Numbered from the stretch's first letter, positions 46,264 through 57,663 are shown. The stretch: DNA of 64,000 nt from Polychytrium aggregatum (GCF_025602895.1 NW_026516271.1:62001-126000); one strand, 5' to 3'. Numbers and translations are program-made. The notes: generated from the sequence alone by a model not told the origin.

Positions 46264-46375
46264 ATTTGATCAATGGTCAAAATCAAGGGTGTCCCGTTTT
46301 TTACCGGATCGCCTGTAATAGACACGTATATTCGGGGCCGAACGACAGCCCTGGCTCAAAGCAGTGTCCCGTTTC
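46264..46375. mobile_element. Solo right terminus of the GGGACA element family, with a second motif
   Basis: At 46264-46320, TTTGATCAATGGTCAAAATC is followed by GTGTCCCGTTTT and then CCGGATCGCCTGTAAT. This matches the right end of the 544-bp element (TTTGATCAAAAACC, GTGTCCCGTTTC, CGCCTGT). A separate GTGTCCCGTTTC occurs at 46364-46375. No interior of the element is present, so these are remnants or solo ends. They lie in the roughly 590-base region between the aldo-keto reductase and septin-like genes, where no gene is supported. Confidence 0.6.
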
Positions 46376-46485
46376 GTTGCGCAGATGCTGCAGAGCAGAT
46401 ATCGAGGGCAGAAAGGTACTTGAATAGCCGGCAATGAGGCGCGGAGGAGGGAGACAGCAGCATATCGGCACATGCGGGAAGAGTA

Positions 46486-48295
46486 CTAGGGGCTCTGGTT
46501 GTGGGACAGCTGTCGTCTCCATGTCGTAAACTTCTCGGAGGTCAGGACTCTCAACTCGGCGAGCTGGTGGTAGAGGATGAACTGACCCAGCTCTTCAAAC
46601 TCGTCCAGGACCTTGGAAGCGTCGCGCTCCGAGTCGACCTCTGACCCAAGGCCCGAGACAGCAAACGGGAAGGTGCCCTCGACGCAGGACTTTACGAGGA
46701 GAGTCAACTCGGCCGAGGTCATTCCGCCTGTGAGCAGCGGGATCTTGAGGTCGTCGAAGGTCTTGAGGATTTGGGTCTTGAGCCGGAAGATCTCGGACTT
46801 GGACATACTGTCGGATTTCAAGATCACAGGGATAACAATGGTAAAGGGCGACAGGAGACGGATGTACTCGATGTCGACGGCCTTGAGGCGATGTAGGATG
46901 CCGTAGAGACAGACGTCGACGTGGGAGTGGCCGCCGGTGCCGGACTTGAGCAGGTTCTGGATGGCCACGGGCTGGGCCGTGGGCGCAAACAGCTTGTCGG
47001 TGGACTTGAACTGGGACTCGTGGTATTGCAGCACGGGGAGGATGGTCTTCATGGCGTCGGTCTGGTAGCCGTAGCCAGGGGTGTCGATGACTGTGATGTT
47101 GTACTTGGACTCGCCAAAGATCTGGTCAGCAGAGGTAACAGTTGAGGCTCGCAGTTCGCGGGTGGCGGGTGCGTTGGCGCCCGAGCCAGAGGCGGCACCC
47201 TCGAGGATATGGGTGGTGCTGGGCTCGATCTCGTAAATCTCGGGGAGGCTGAAGAGGCGCTTGACAAGAGTAGTCTGACGACATCAAGGTTGCGATGTTA
47301 GCGAGAACAAAGGAGTATGGGGGCAGTGGGATCAGTTCGGATGGGATGGGATGGGATGGGTTGCTGCTTTTTGATTCTGGTATTGAACGTGCCTGCTCGA
47401 CATGTTCCAAGCAGCTCCACAGCGATGGGTTGCGCATTCAACCACAGTTCGAGGTTGCGTCCAATTCAAGGGCCACATCGGCACTGCTTACCTTTCCGAT
47501 TCCAAGGTCGCCAACGATTGCAATCTTGACGTTGCCAATCTGCGACACCAAGGGCGCTCTCAACTGGCGCTTGAGGTTGAGGTTCTTCCATTTGAGGGCA
47601 ACTGGATGGACAGTCTCGGGCTCGTCCGTAACAGGAATCGGCACACGGACAAGCCGGCTCAGGAGCGACCCAAGGCTGGCTGCACTGGTAGGGAGGAAGT
47701 GCGACTCAACGGGGCGCGGCGAGAGAGGGGACTTGAGACTGTCGAGGTTGCGTTGGTTCTCGATCAGGGTAGGAGCAGACGACAGGATGCGATGCTGCGA
47801 GATGGTGCGCTCCAGGGGACCTTTGAAGGGCAAGAGGGGCAGGTCGCCTGCGTTGCCGTCCTGCTCCTCGGGTCCGTCTGCAGACTGGAGAAAGCCAGAT
47901 GGGTGGAATCCAAATGCCTGAGTCTCGGAGTGCAGAACGAACGCCCAGCCATCCTCGTACTCAAACAGCTTCTGGACCAGATCGTCAGCCGCGGTTGTCA
48001 GCTCGTCGCTGCTCAGGGGGCTCCAAGCTCGAGTGACCTTGAACGGGGCGGGGAACTGGGCCGAGGCGACAGGAGGAATCGATGCCGGGGCAATGCTGCT
48101 GTTCTTGCTCTCGACGCTGATGCCCGGAGGAACGAATCCGTGGGCCCCGCTTGTGGCCAGCTGGGCAAAGATCCATCCGTCAGGGAAGCCGCGATGCTGG
48201 ACGAGGACATCGCCGGGCTGGACCTGGAGTTGGTCTGGGAGGCTGGAGCTGAAGCTGCGCTTGACGAGCCGGACGACTGGCGACGGGGCAGACAT
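46486..48295 (-). CDS. Septin-like GTPase with two N-terminal SH3 domains
   Basis: The start at 48295 (MSAPSPVVRLVKRSF) opens an SH3-like domain ending GWIFAQLATSGAHGFVPPG. A second follows, ending DGWAFVLHSETQAFGFHPSG. After a Ser/Pro linker comes a septin-type G domain: P-loop GDLGIGK|TT split by an intron, switch II DTPGYGYQTD, HVDVCLYGILHRLKAVDIEY and the G4-like ILKSDSM. Typical septins have AKAD at G4, so this one is divergent. No long C-terminal coiled coil is seen. Septins form filaments at the cortex and guide cytokinesis and polarity. SH3 domains at the N-terminus would recruit Pro-rich partners and are unusual for septins. Three exons are evident; the stop is at 46488-46486. Confidence 0.82.
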
Positions 48296-48905
48296 GGTGG
48301 CAGCTGGGCAGGAGGCGTAGGAGGCGTAGGAGGATCGAGGGGTGCGAGAGCGGGGCAAGGGCGAGCTGCAAGCGAATAGGAAATGCCGAGGACTTGGCGA
48401 CAGGAATGCAACGGAGGATGCAGCAAGGGGGTAGGAAAGGAGGGTTAATGCTCTGGGGCAGCAGGTACGTATGAGGAGGGGCGGGCAATGAGGCTGCTTG
48501 GTCTGCAGCGGGATGGAGGGGCAAGACGATGGAGGGGCAAGACGATGGCCAGGAGGCGATGGCGGTGGGAGGCGAAAGGAGCGCAGGAGCAAACCAGCCA
48601 GGTGGGGGCATCGTCCACTCCCAAAAAAAGCGCAACCCGCCGGTGGGTGAGATGTGCGGCCAGCGCCGCGGATGTATTAACGAGCGACATCGATTCACTT
48701 GCTCATCGCCTGTTCGTCCAGTGCTCGTCCATCTGTTCACCCATCTGTTCATCCATCTGTTCACCCAGCTGCTCATCCATCTGTTGATCCACCCCATGTT
48801 TACAGCTTTGCGCGGCGCTATCTCGCAGTCCCCACCCGGGCCACTCCAACGGTACAGACAGGCATGCATGTATATTCAGTCAAAGTGCTGGTAGGCCGCT
48901 GGGCG
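48296..48905. other. Intergenic region with CATCTGTTCA-type repeats
   Basis: About 610 bases, holding the septin-like promoter and the 3' flank of the PPR gene. Six or so diverged copies of a CATCTGTTCACC-like unit lie at 48725-48790. No gene is supported. Confidence 0.55.
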
Positions 48906-50441
48906 TCAGGCACTCCCGGTCGAGTACTCTAGCAGTTTTGATGTCGCAGGGTGGCCAAAGCCGAGCGACTCGATCACCACCTCCTGGGCAATCTCGTCGA
49001 CCGCGGCGCCTGCTCCCTTCATCGTGTCGATCCAGACCTCGGCCTCGGTGCCCTTGCCGTGAGTGGCAAAATGCTGCAGGACGGTGTTGTAGCTGGCGGC
49101 ATTGGGCGAGAGACCCGAGGCCAGGATGCGGTCGAACAGCTGGATAGCCGAGTCACCCTTGCCCTGGTCGCAGTACGTCGCGATCAAGGAGTTGTACACC
49201 TCCAGCATCTGCGACGAGGCCGCCTCATCCGGCAGTTTGGTCTTGATGAGCTCCAACACAGCCTGGAGCGAGGACTCGTCACCGTTGACGACGTAGCCGC
49301 GGGCGAGGTGGCCCAGCAGCTCGGCCGAGACAGGAAGATCGACGCTCGAAGCAATCGTCTCGATCTTGGCATAGAATTCCTCGGGCTGGGCCACAGGGCC
49401 GCACTGGCTCGCGACAAGACCACAGATCGAGTCCGAGAAACTGACACCCTTCTCGACAATCTTGGCGTAGGTGCTCCAGAACAGGTCGGCCTCGTTGAGC
49501 CTCTGGGCCACCTGGAGCTGCAGTGCAAAGATGCGACTGCTCTTGTTGAAGTTCTGCTCCTCCATCCGGGTGAGGGTCTCGACAGCGCTGTTGAGGTCGC
49601 CGCGCTCAATGTGGGCCTTCAGAACCGAGGCATAGGCACCCTCGGATGGCACCAGGGTCTGGCGCATGCGCTCGAACAGCTCGACGACAGCGTCGTAATC
49701 GCTCTCGCTCTCGGCAAGAGTCATCAGCGGCTGGATGGTCACACGGTCGGCATAGGGGCGGCGATTGCACATGCGGTTGTAGAACTCGGTTGCGGCCTGG
49801 CGGTTTCCCGACTTGGCCAGCGCGCCCATGATGCGGTTGTGGTGGAAGATGGACAGCGAGCGCTTTCGCAGGGCCTTGAGATACTCATTGGTCTTCTCGG
49901 CGTCTCCCGCGCGAGCGTAGGTCGTTGCCAGGAAGGTCATGATGAGTTCGTCCTTCTCATACGGCATCTTGGCCCGCTTCATCTCCGAGAGAACGGCTTC
50001 GGCCTCGGCAACGTTTCCCTCGACCGAGCACACAAAAAGAATGTGCTTGTAGCTTTCGAGGTTGGGGCGGTGTGTACGAGTCAGGTCCTCGTAGACACGG
50101 CGGATCAGAACATGGCGCGTGCTGGGTCGGCCGATGGTTTTGCTGTAGAGGAGCTCCATGATCTGGTTGAACTCGTTCACGGACAGGAGCGAACCCAATC
50201 CCTTGGACGACAGCACCGAGTAGTTTGCCCACGCCTGGCGGAAGTTCTGCGAGTCCAGCGAGCCGTAGAATCTCGAGATCCATGACAAGTCGCCCGACAG
50301 CAGAGGTTGTGATGGCGAAGCCTCGGCCAGTGACGATCGTGAGACAGCTGCCGACGAGAACTGGCAGGCGACGGTGTACGGCGAGCGGAGCAGAGCCGCG
50401 GTCGGAAGTCGTCCGATCGAGCGGCGATATAGGGCGAACAT
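48906..50441 (-). CDS. Mitochondrial pentatricopeptide repeat (PPR) protein
   Basis: Single-exon gene for 511 residues. The N-terminus (MFALYRRSIGRLPTAALLRS) is basic and Ser/Arg-rich with no acidic residue for about 35 positions, as in mitochondrial presequences. PPR-like helical pairs follow every 33-36 residues. Examples are LESYKHILFVCSVEGNVAEA, KDELIMTFLATTYARAGDAE, SIFHHNRIMGALAKSGNRQA, EGAYASVLKAHIERGDLNSA, YNSLIATYCDQGKGDSAIQL and ASYNTVLQHFATHGKGTEAE. PPR proteins bind organellar RNA and act in its stability, processing or translation. The RNA target cannot be told from the repeats. Lack of introns sets it apart from its neighbours but is common among PPR genes. Confidence 0.85.
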   Translation of the reverse strand: MFALYRRSIGRLPTAALLRSPYTVACQFSSAAVSRSSLAEASPSQPLLSGDLSWISRFYGSLDSQNFRQAWANYSVLSSKGLGSLLSVNEFNQIMELLYSKTIGRPSTRHVLIRRVYEDLTRTHRPNLESYKHILFVCSVEGNVAEAEAVLSEMKRAKMPYEKDELIMTFLATTYARAGDAEKTNEYLKALRKRSLSIFHHNRIMGALAKSGNRQAATEFYNRMCNRRPYADRVTIQPLMTLAESESDYDAVVELFERMRQTLVPSEGAYASVLKAHIERGDLNSAVETLTRMEEQNFNKSSRIFALQLQVAQRLNEADLFWSTYAKIVEKGVSFSDSICGLVASQCGPVAQPEEFYAKIETIASSVDLPVSAELLGHLARGYVVNGDESSLQAVLELIKTKLPDEAASSQMLEVYNSLIATYCDQGKGDSAIQLFDRILASGLSPNAASYNTVLQHFATHGKGTEAEVWIDTMKGAGAAVDEIAQEVVIESLGFGHPATSKLLEYSTGSA

Positions 50442-51145
50442 GTCTTGGAGACGTTGACGGGGATGTGTGATGTGTGCTGGAGAGTTGTGTTGGAGAGTTG
50501 TGTTGGTGACGAGGAGCGAGCCGATGTGACTGGGCGCTCAGCAGATGCCGGCTAAATGGCTGATGCTACATCCGGCAGAGCAGAGACGGCGATAGAGTCA
50601 GATACAGCGAATCTGGAACGGCTAGCTAACGTCATCCCGCTGTCGATCGCCCCACGGACGGACGCATGCAAGTTCAGATCATGGCGATCTGGGCAAGCGA
50701 GGTGACATGGCGCTTCATGCGATCTGCTCAAACCCAGACACGGCCAGATCTGGCGCCGCCGCCGCAATTGCGCAACCGCAGCCAGTCACAGCCGCGTGTG
50801 CAGCGCAGACTATCGCTCTCACCTGGTCGCAGTCTCGGACGCCAGCGGGGTGTGCGGCAGCAGCAGCAGCAGCAGTCGATAGATCGATCGATCGGGCGAG
50901 ACGCAGCCAGGACCGACTTGGGCAAACGAAAAAAGCAAAAGCGGAAAAAAAGTTCTGTGCGCGCAAGTTGTGTGGCGCCAGTGTTCTGTGCAGCCTTGTG
51001 GTTCTGTGCACACGGATCCACACTCGACCCGCACTCGACCCGCACTCGACCCGCACTCGACCCGCCCAGCCTGCACGTGTGTCATGTCCGTCACATGCGC
51101 AGCGGCCGTGCCACCGATGTCTTCCCCGTCGCCGTCAATATACAT
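50442..51145. other. Divergent intergenic region with an 11-base tandem repeat
   Basis: About 700 bases between the PPR (-) and Thg1-like (+) starts. Four copies of an 11-base unit (CACTCGACCCG) lie at 51021-51064. Long open frames in this stretch have biased, repeat-driven composition and no domain. Confidence 0.55.
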
Positions 51146-52528
51146 ATGGCCCGTTCGATGTTCGTCTGCTCCCGAGCCATCCGCCCCAGACAGATCCGGT
51201 ACACCGCTGCATCGGTCTTCAGCACCAGCATCCGGCCGCTCCTCTCGTTCCGCACAATGGGCTCTGCCTCAACCTGTGTCCTTCCCGATTCTGCCTTCGC
51301 CGCCCTTCAAAGCATATACCAGGACAAGCTCGGCGACAAGTAAGGACTCGCTTCGCTCGCCATCGCAAGCGACCATCTCCCTGCACCATGTCCACATCTG
51401 GGCATATCCTGCATCGCTGCAATCCCAAATACAATTGGATGCTGGCTGATCTGTTGCTTTTGCCGATCCACCCCAATTGGCAGGATCAAGGCCCTCGAAA
51501 GCTCCCTCGAACAGGCCGTCCCTGCACACCACGCTCTTGTCGTCAGACTCGACGGATGCGGCTTCAGCAAGTTCACCCGGGGGCTCGTCAAGCCCTACGA
51601 CCAGCGTCTGACCGACGTCATGGTCCAGACCTCCAAAGATATGATTTCAAAATTCAATTGCTCCCTGGTCTACACCCAGTCGGATGAGATCTCGCTGGTC
51701 TTTCCCGCAGTCATGCCCGTGCCTGGAGTGCGTCTGTCCGCCGAGCCCTCTGAGTACAGCACAACCGACGGCCCAGTCCCAGCCCCAGCCCCAGTCAAGC
51801 GACCTTTGCAGCAATCGGAATCCATCGCCCAGAGCCCCGATCCGACACCGTCTCACGGTCAATCCGCACGGAAGCGCTTTGCCGAAGACGACGGCGTGGT
51901 GCGGACGCACATCTACAACGGCCGGGTCTCCAAGATCTGCACCGTCGTTGCGAGCTACTGCTCCGTGCGATTCAACTTCCACCTCTCGCAGTTCGACTGG
52001 AGCGACCTCGATGCCGCAGTGCAGCGCCGCATCAAGAGCCACGTTGCCTATTTTGATGGCCGCATCGTTCCGTGTCCAGACGATCGGGCCGTGATGGAGG
52101 CGATCTTTTGGCGATCCAACTTTGATGGCTTCCGAAACGCCGTCTCGCACGTCTCGCACTTCCACTTCCACCATCGAGAGATCCAAAACAAATCCGTCGT
52201 TGAGCAGCTGCGGATGCTTCAGAGCCAGAAGGACGTCAGTCTGTTTCGCGACTTTTCGACGCAGTATTTGTTTGGTACCTGGATCAAGAAAGAAAAGTAT
52301 CCCGTCTTCGGATTCGTCAATCCCAAGACCCAGACACCTGTGCCGGGTCCTGTCTGGCGCAACCGCGTGCGCACCGGCTCGTTCAACTGGGCAGACTGGA
52401 GCGAAGCCGATCGCACGATGTTTTGTCTCGCGCAGTACTGGACGGACGAACCGTCGATGCCGCCCAAGAATCCCCTCGCCGAGAACGGCTCGGCAGAGCT
52501 TGCTGACTCGGCTGGGGAGACGGTGTAG
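51146..52528 (+). CDS. Thg1-like tRNA 3'-5' nucleotidyltransferase, probably mitochondrial
   Basis: Thg1 enzymes add nucleotides to tRNA 5' ends in the 3'-5' direction; canonical Thg1 adds G-1 to tRNA-His, and Thg1-like proteins repair truncated 5' ends. Exon 1 (51146-51339) encodes a basic, Ser/Arg-rich leader (MARSMFVCSRAIRPRQIRYT), suggesting mitochondrial import. Exon 2 runs 51484-52528. The polymerase palm has LDGCGFSKFTRGLVKPYD with the first metal Asp, and VYTQSDEISLVFP with the second acidic pair. Between that strand and the conserved CSVRFNFHLS segment lies a Ser/Pro-rich insert of about 60 residues. NFDGFRNAVSHVSHFHF and GTWIKKEKYPVFGF follow. The wording is closer to Thg1-like proteins than to canonical eukaryotic Thg1 (which has IDGRGFHRFS and GQSDEYSFVF). 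tRNA 5' editing in mitochondria is known in some chytrids; applying it here is inference. Confidence 0.82.
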
Positions 52529-52586
52529 CAAGCCGCGCTTGCCATGGCCGATTTATTAAAATATATCTCGACAATGCCGGGTGCTG

Positions 52587-53191
52587 CTAGCCATCCAAAA
52601 TGCCGACGCACATGCTCTCGAGCCGCGTCCGGGCCGATGGAGGATGGGGCATCGCCTTGAATGTCGAGGTGCCGTCCTTGCCTGTGCAAATGAACAGAGC
52701 GAGTAATGTTGAGGATGCGGTTGATCCTCGCGGTGGTATATACCGAGTCGATCTTTCTCATTTGCTCAATATATCAGAGACCCAAGGGATCAATAGCGAC
52801 AAACAATCGCCAGCTGCAACATGCTGATTGCCGCGGGATATGCTCTCGCCGCCCGCACCTGCGTTCTGGAGCAAGACTTCCTTTCCACCAGGATGCTGTC
52901 GCAAGGCGAGCGTGGAATGTGAGTTGCACCGTCGGGATTACCGGGCGGATCGGGTTTGTGTATGCCAGTCTACACCACATCACCCCATTCCATGACGGGA
53001 TTTCCACGCGTGTCTCGCCCCATGGGTATGATCTCCCGCATGGCTCGCAGCTTTGGGTGCCGTCTCTGACAACTCACCTTTTCTAGGAAGTGAGTGACGT
53101 CGTAGACTTTGTTATCGACAACGAGCCAGCAGTCATTGGTCTTGTTGTGCTGGCTGATTTGGGCAAGGGTGAGTTTCTTGAGCTCGCTCAT
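52587..53191 (-). CDS. Cytochrome b5-like heme protein
   Basis: Small heme-binding protein of about 80 residues in three exons. Exon 1 (from 53191, MSELKKLTLAQISQHNKTND) continues with CWLVVDNKVYDVTHFLEK. Exon 2 gives HPGGKEVLLQNAG with the first heme ligand His in HPGG. Exon 3 gives GKDGTSTFKAMPHPPSARTR and ends GILDG, stop at 52589-52587. The second His ligand would be that of MPHPP, where most cytochromes b5 have GHS, so this end is divergent. There is no C-terminal membrane anchor, so it would be soluble. It may donate electrons to a desaturase or reductase; partners are not visible here. Confidence 0.78.
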
Positions 53192-53810
53192 GGGAAATAG
53201 TACGGAAGTGCAACTTCAAAGGCTGGAGATCAAAATTGAGCCGCGGGCTGTTATGATCGGTGGAGGCTGAGGATCGGGGACGATTGTGATGGAGGCACAC
53301 ATGCGTCTCGCCGTTGGTTGGGAGCGGTGCCCGTCATGGCTTTCCCGCCAACGCTGTGATTGGGAAGGCCGAACCGGACACCCGGCGTATGCCTGCGAGA
53401 TGCCGGACGCACCGAGCGAGTATTATCCGCACACGGCTCTACTCCATCGATGGATATAGCGGTGGCATGCTGGGTAGCGTCGCTGAGCACGCATGCATTC
53501 AGGAACCCGGATAAGTAGCCAGCACCCTCAAATACAGCTAGCCCTTGAATCTGCATCCAGACTGTGGGCACCAAACACTTCGACACGAATTGGGTACCCA
53601 ACGATGGAGGAGGATAGCGCTGTATTTGAGCGAATGCAGCTCCAGCCGCACTCCTTCTCCAATCCAGCACGAGCCGATTCATCGCCATGGCACCTCCCAT
53701 TCTTCTCTCGCTCAGTGTTGTGTCTCGCCTCCGTCCTCTTGCAGCACCAGGGGGGGATTGATTGGTCGGCGACTCGGGGGGGGGGAAGTCTCGGTTGGCT
53801 CACTACCCCC
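53192..53810. other. Intergenic region with G-rich runs
   Basis: About 620 bases between the cytochrome b5-like promoter and the 3' end of eIF2A. Runs of 8-9 G occur near 53750-53788. Open frames of up to about 150 codons are present, but none has a recognisable domain. Confidence 0.5.
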
Positions 53811-56800
53811 TTACTTTGCGATGGACATGAGCTCGCCAAGCTCCTTCATCAGGCCGGCCTCGGACTCGACCTTTTGGATCTGGGTCAGTTCGACCTTCTC
53901 GCCAGCAGCGATTTTGGTCTTGATCTCCGAAATCTGCTTGAGCTTCTTGTTGAGGTTCTTGATGCGCTTCTCGAGGTCGGCGTTGGCAGCTCCAGGCTTG
54001 GGCGTTGCCGGAGCAGACGGGGCCGGCGATGGCGTTCCGAATCCTTCCTTTCGCTTGTGACTCTTGCCTGCAGAAGCCAGCAAGAGCACCATGCGCAGCA
54101 TGTGACGGCGGGATCGGGCAACAGCATCAGATTATATCCAGACGATTGGTGCTCAAGCCCCTCAGCTCCGTCCGTACTCTGGTACTTCAGAGAAGCAAGC
54201 GCAGTGCTGATGCGGCTCACGATGTTGGCCCACTTCTTACCGTCGTTCGAGGGAGCGCCGGGGACGGTCGAAGCACCAGGCACGCTGCGGGCAGAGTTAA
54301 CAGCCTGCAGAGTGCCATCCTCGCCGCGCCGCAAAGAGGGCGATCCGAGGCCGCCGCGAGCACCTGGGGGGCGGTAGACGCCGACTGGTTTGGCGGGGGC
54401 GGCTGCAGCAAGCTGCGTGGCAGGAGGAGGAGACAGGGCATTGCGATGGGGGAAGAACTCGGGAGGCGCAGGTTTCCAGCCAATCTAACATGGGTTGGTT
54501 TGATATCGTAGGTGGGAGCAGGGGACAGTGCGTTAGTACGAGAGAGCGCACCATAGATGGGCAGAAACCTCTCGATGCTCTCACAGCTATCTGCTGCGGA
54601 TCGCTCTTTCACCTGATGCATCTCCTTGACGTCGAGCTTGTAAACGAGTGCGCCAGAGTGGTGCCAGATCTTGATGCCGTTGTCGACCTTCATGCGCTTA
54701 TAGAGAGTCGAGGTCATGATGTGACGCCCATCAGGAGACCACTGGCAGCTGGACGAGTTGGTGGCGTTGATTGTGGTAAGCTTCTTGAAGCCGATGCGAT
54801 CCCACACATCCTGGAATGACAGAGATAGAGTCCCATGTTCAATCAGCTACTCAATCTGTAGTTCCAGTCCAGGCTTGGACAATAGGTGCCAGAGAGCATG
54901 GCCCTAGGCATGTGCATCTGCAAGACGGCTGATCGTGCGAGGGATTCAGGCCCGTACCAGCTCGCCGGCAAGGTTTCCAAATCCGCCGATGCAGATGAGT
55001 CTGCCCTGAGCGTTGAATTTGACAAAGTTTCGGGGAGCCATGCCAAACTCGTACATGGAGTTGGCGCGATGATCAAAGAGGGTGGCCTTGGCAGGCATGA
55101 TGCCATAGACAACGATGAACTCCTTAGAGTTGGGGCTCCAGCACACGTCGTGGATGGGGCCGGGCTTGTCTGTGTTTCCGCAGGTGAGGGTGTGATGACC
55201 GAGCCCGCGTTAGGACGCATTTTGGTGTCTCGAGAGGATCTGCCAGCGCGACACTGGGGCGGAGCGACAGGACAAAGACAGTAGACGGTGGACAGCGGTG
55301 CTGCCGGATGCAATCGCACATACCCAGGGTGACGCGGCAGTCGTAGTTGCCGGCGATCGCGAGGAAGTACAGGCTGGTTTCGCCGTAGTAGGACTGTCCG
55401 GTTTTGTCGACGTCGGTTCGGGCAAGCACGAGAATGTGGGTGCCTGGATGGCCAAACCAGATATGCGTCAGCAGCGATCACCACGAAGACCGCATGCGCA
55501 TTCCAGTCATCGTTGCAATCACAAAGCGATGGCTCGGGATCCAAAGAAAGCGCCCCGCGATCCTACCAAGCTGGTTCCAGTGGAATTCTATCGAATCGGC
55601 TCTGAAGAAAGTCTTTTGGGCCAGAGGCTGTCCGGCCAGGCTGTGGACGTCATAGAGGCGGACCGAGGCAGGCTGGCTATTCTTCTCAGGAATGAAGACG
55701 GCCACGACGGAGCGCTTTCCAGGCGAAATCGAGAAATCCTTGATGTTCTCAATCTTCAAGCGCGAGACGATTCCTAACAATCGGTGTCCCCATTAGCAGA
55801 GCATACGAGATATTGCTGTGTGAGAGACAGCTGCTGCTGCTGCCGAGGAGGCTCTGCTCTTGCGACATCCCCCTGTGACAATAGTCGGAGCATAGGACAT
55901 TGAGTCTCAATTACCTTTTGAAAAACTGCTGGTGTCGTAAAATTGAACCTCGCCAGTGACCATGATTCCGCAGTAGGCCTCGTCCTCGGTCCATTCGAGC
56001 TTCCTGCAGTTCCGACAGATATCAGGACAACTAGCGCGACGGTGCGGCGGGGAGAGGGGACTTGGACTGTCTCCTCTGTGGGATGCATACAATTGCGGCT
56101 GTGCTCACCAAGCATTCTGCTGTTTCTGGGTGAATCCAGTCAGCTTTGCTCCGGTTGCCACATCCCAGATAGTCACGTTCTTGTGGGGGTTGGTTTCGGC
56201 ATCGAGGGTTTTGTCTGGTAGCGTCAACGGGGAGAAGTTTAACAAGCCCAGGTCAGTGAGAGAAAGTTGGAGAGTGCTGCTCGCGAATTGGGAGGGAGGG
56301 TTATATGTCGCAAGGGGATGCGAACGCAGTGTACCCATGATCGAATGCCACGATCGAATGCCGCAATCGATTGCACGCAGATCCGCATTGATCGCAAGAA
56401 TGGGCTGTCGCGTCGCCGTAAGCAGCGCATCAGGACTTGGGTCGGCGTCAACGTACTGTATCGTTCCCAGGTTGTGATGAACTGGCCACGGGGCGAGAAT
56501 TGGATCTCGATCACATTCTTCAGATCGATGTTCTGCACGAGCGTGCCTTGGTTGGCATCCGAAACCTGGATGCTGTGCTCGAGCAGAGCCAAGCCGGCAA
56601 TTTGGATCGATTTGCACATGATGAGTGAGAATCACTGTCGCAAACGACACAAACCACATCTGGAGGCATGATCCAGGCCCGATAGAATTGCGGCAGAGCG
56701 CAGGGTGGGCCAGCTTCAACAGCAACGTTTCTCCAGCCGGTAGCTTCTGACAACAAGGCCCAGGACAACTCACCCAGTGTCGAGGATCCAGGCAAGATAT

Positions 56801-57160
56801 CTGCCGTCCGTGCTGTACAGGAACGATCGGGTCTCGGAGGACCTGCCAGAGTAGTTGTCGTCGGCATTGTTCGATCAGAAGGCGATTGAGACAGAAGACG
56901 ATTGAGACAGAAGGCGATCAGCAACCAAGACAGATGCCACGCGGCTGCCTCTGATCGTGCCGCTGAGATGCGGCGGTGGCCGGACGTCGAGCAATCACAC
57001 ATGTGCAGGCCCTTTGTATATGGCAAAGTTCACAGTTTGGGCGCCTTTGTTTAATCGCACCGGGAGAAACTTACGGGCTGAAACCGGTGATCGGGGCATT
57101 CTCGGGCGGACCGTTGCTCACGACGAGCCCCGTGTTGGATCGGTCTGGTTACAGCAGCGG
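53811..57160 (-). CDS. EIF2A: Eukaryotic translation initiation factor 2A
   Basis: eIF2A is a WD-type beta-propeller protein that can deliver initiator tRNA to 40S ribosomes independently of eIF2. An early exon reads LVVSNGPPENAPITGF near 57130-57080. Then come SFLYSTDGRYLAWILDTG, IEIQFSPRGQFITTWER, NPHKNVTIWDVATGAKLTGF and KLEWTEDEAYCGIMVTGEVQ. After these are FSISPGKRSVVAVFIPEKN, SLYFLAIAGNYDCRVTL, VCWSPNSKEFIVVYGIMPAK, FVKFNAQGRLICIGGFGN and CQWSPDGRHIMTSTLYKR. The C-terminus is the charged helix of the family (KRIKNLNKKLKQISEIKTKI to MSIAK), stop at 53813-53811. Many small exons are needed. The true start codon is not resolved; it lies at or above about 57160. Confidence 0.88.
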
Positions 57161-57553
57161 GAATCGTGAGCAGAGAGCCATTCGCAGCAGAGCTCATGCA
57201 AAAACAAGCGCAGCCGGCAGCCAGCCTGCGAATCGCTCGATCCGGCGACGGCGTTGGGCACGGCCTGCATCCTGTCCTCGAGGACAGTCCAGACGCAGGT
57301 CGTGATGGGAGCGAGCCTGGGTGTGGGTCGATCTCGCTGCCAGCGTGTCGGTTGCTGAATGCGCTGCCAGCCGACGCCCGGTCAAGCAGAGACGGCACCT
57401 ACAGGCAAACTGGGTCACGGGCTGAGAGCGGCTCATGGCTGGGACGGAGAGCGAGCAGCGGGAATGCCCCCGGGCAGATGATCTAGGATCGGGCGAGGTC
57501 GAGCGCAAGGCAAGAACGGCTGCTGTTTGCTGACACTATGAAAAAAATTCTTG

Positions 57554-57663
57554 TTAATAAAATGAGCGAGAACGATAAAACGCGCTCTCGGAGCCACCTC
57601 GGTCGGCGAGAAGAGCAGTCTCTGGCGAGAGACCCCCGAGGGAAGGCGAGAAGCCTCTCGCCG

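Noticed and set aside
48951-50285. Plus-strand open frame of 444 codons
   Set aside because: It is the complement of the PPR gene; the PPR repeats and the leader support the minus strand.
50707-51687. Plus-strand open frame of 326 codons upstream of and overlapping the Thg1-like gene
   Set aside because: It is driven by tandem repeats and a different frame from the Thg1-like exons; no domain is present.
53251-53700. Minus-strand open frame of 149 codons between the cytochrome b5-like and eIF2A genes
   Set aside because: No domain, no splice context and ordinary composition; treated as chance.
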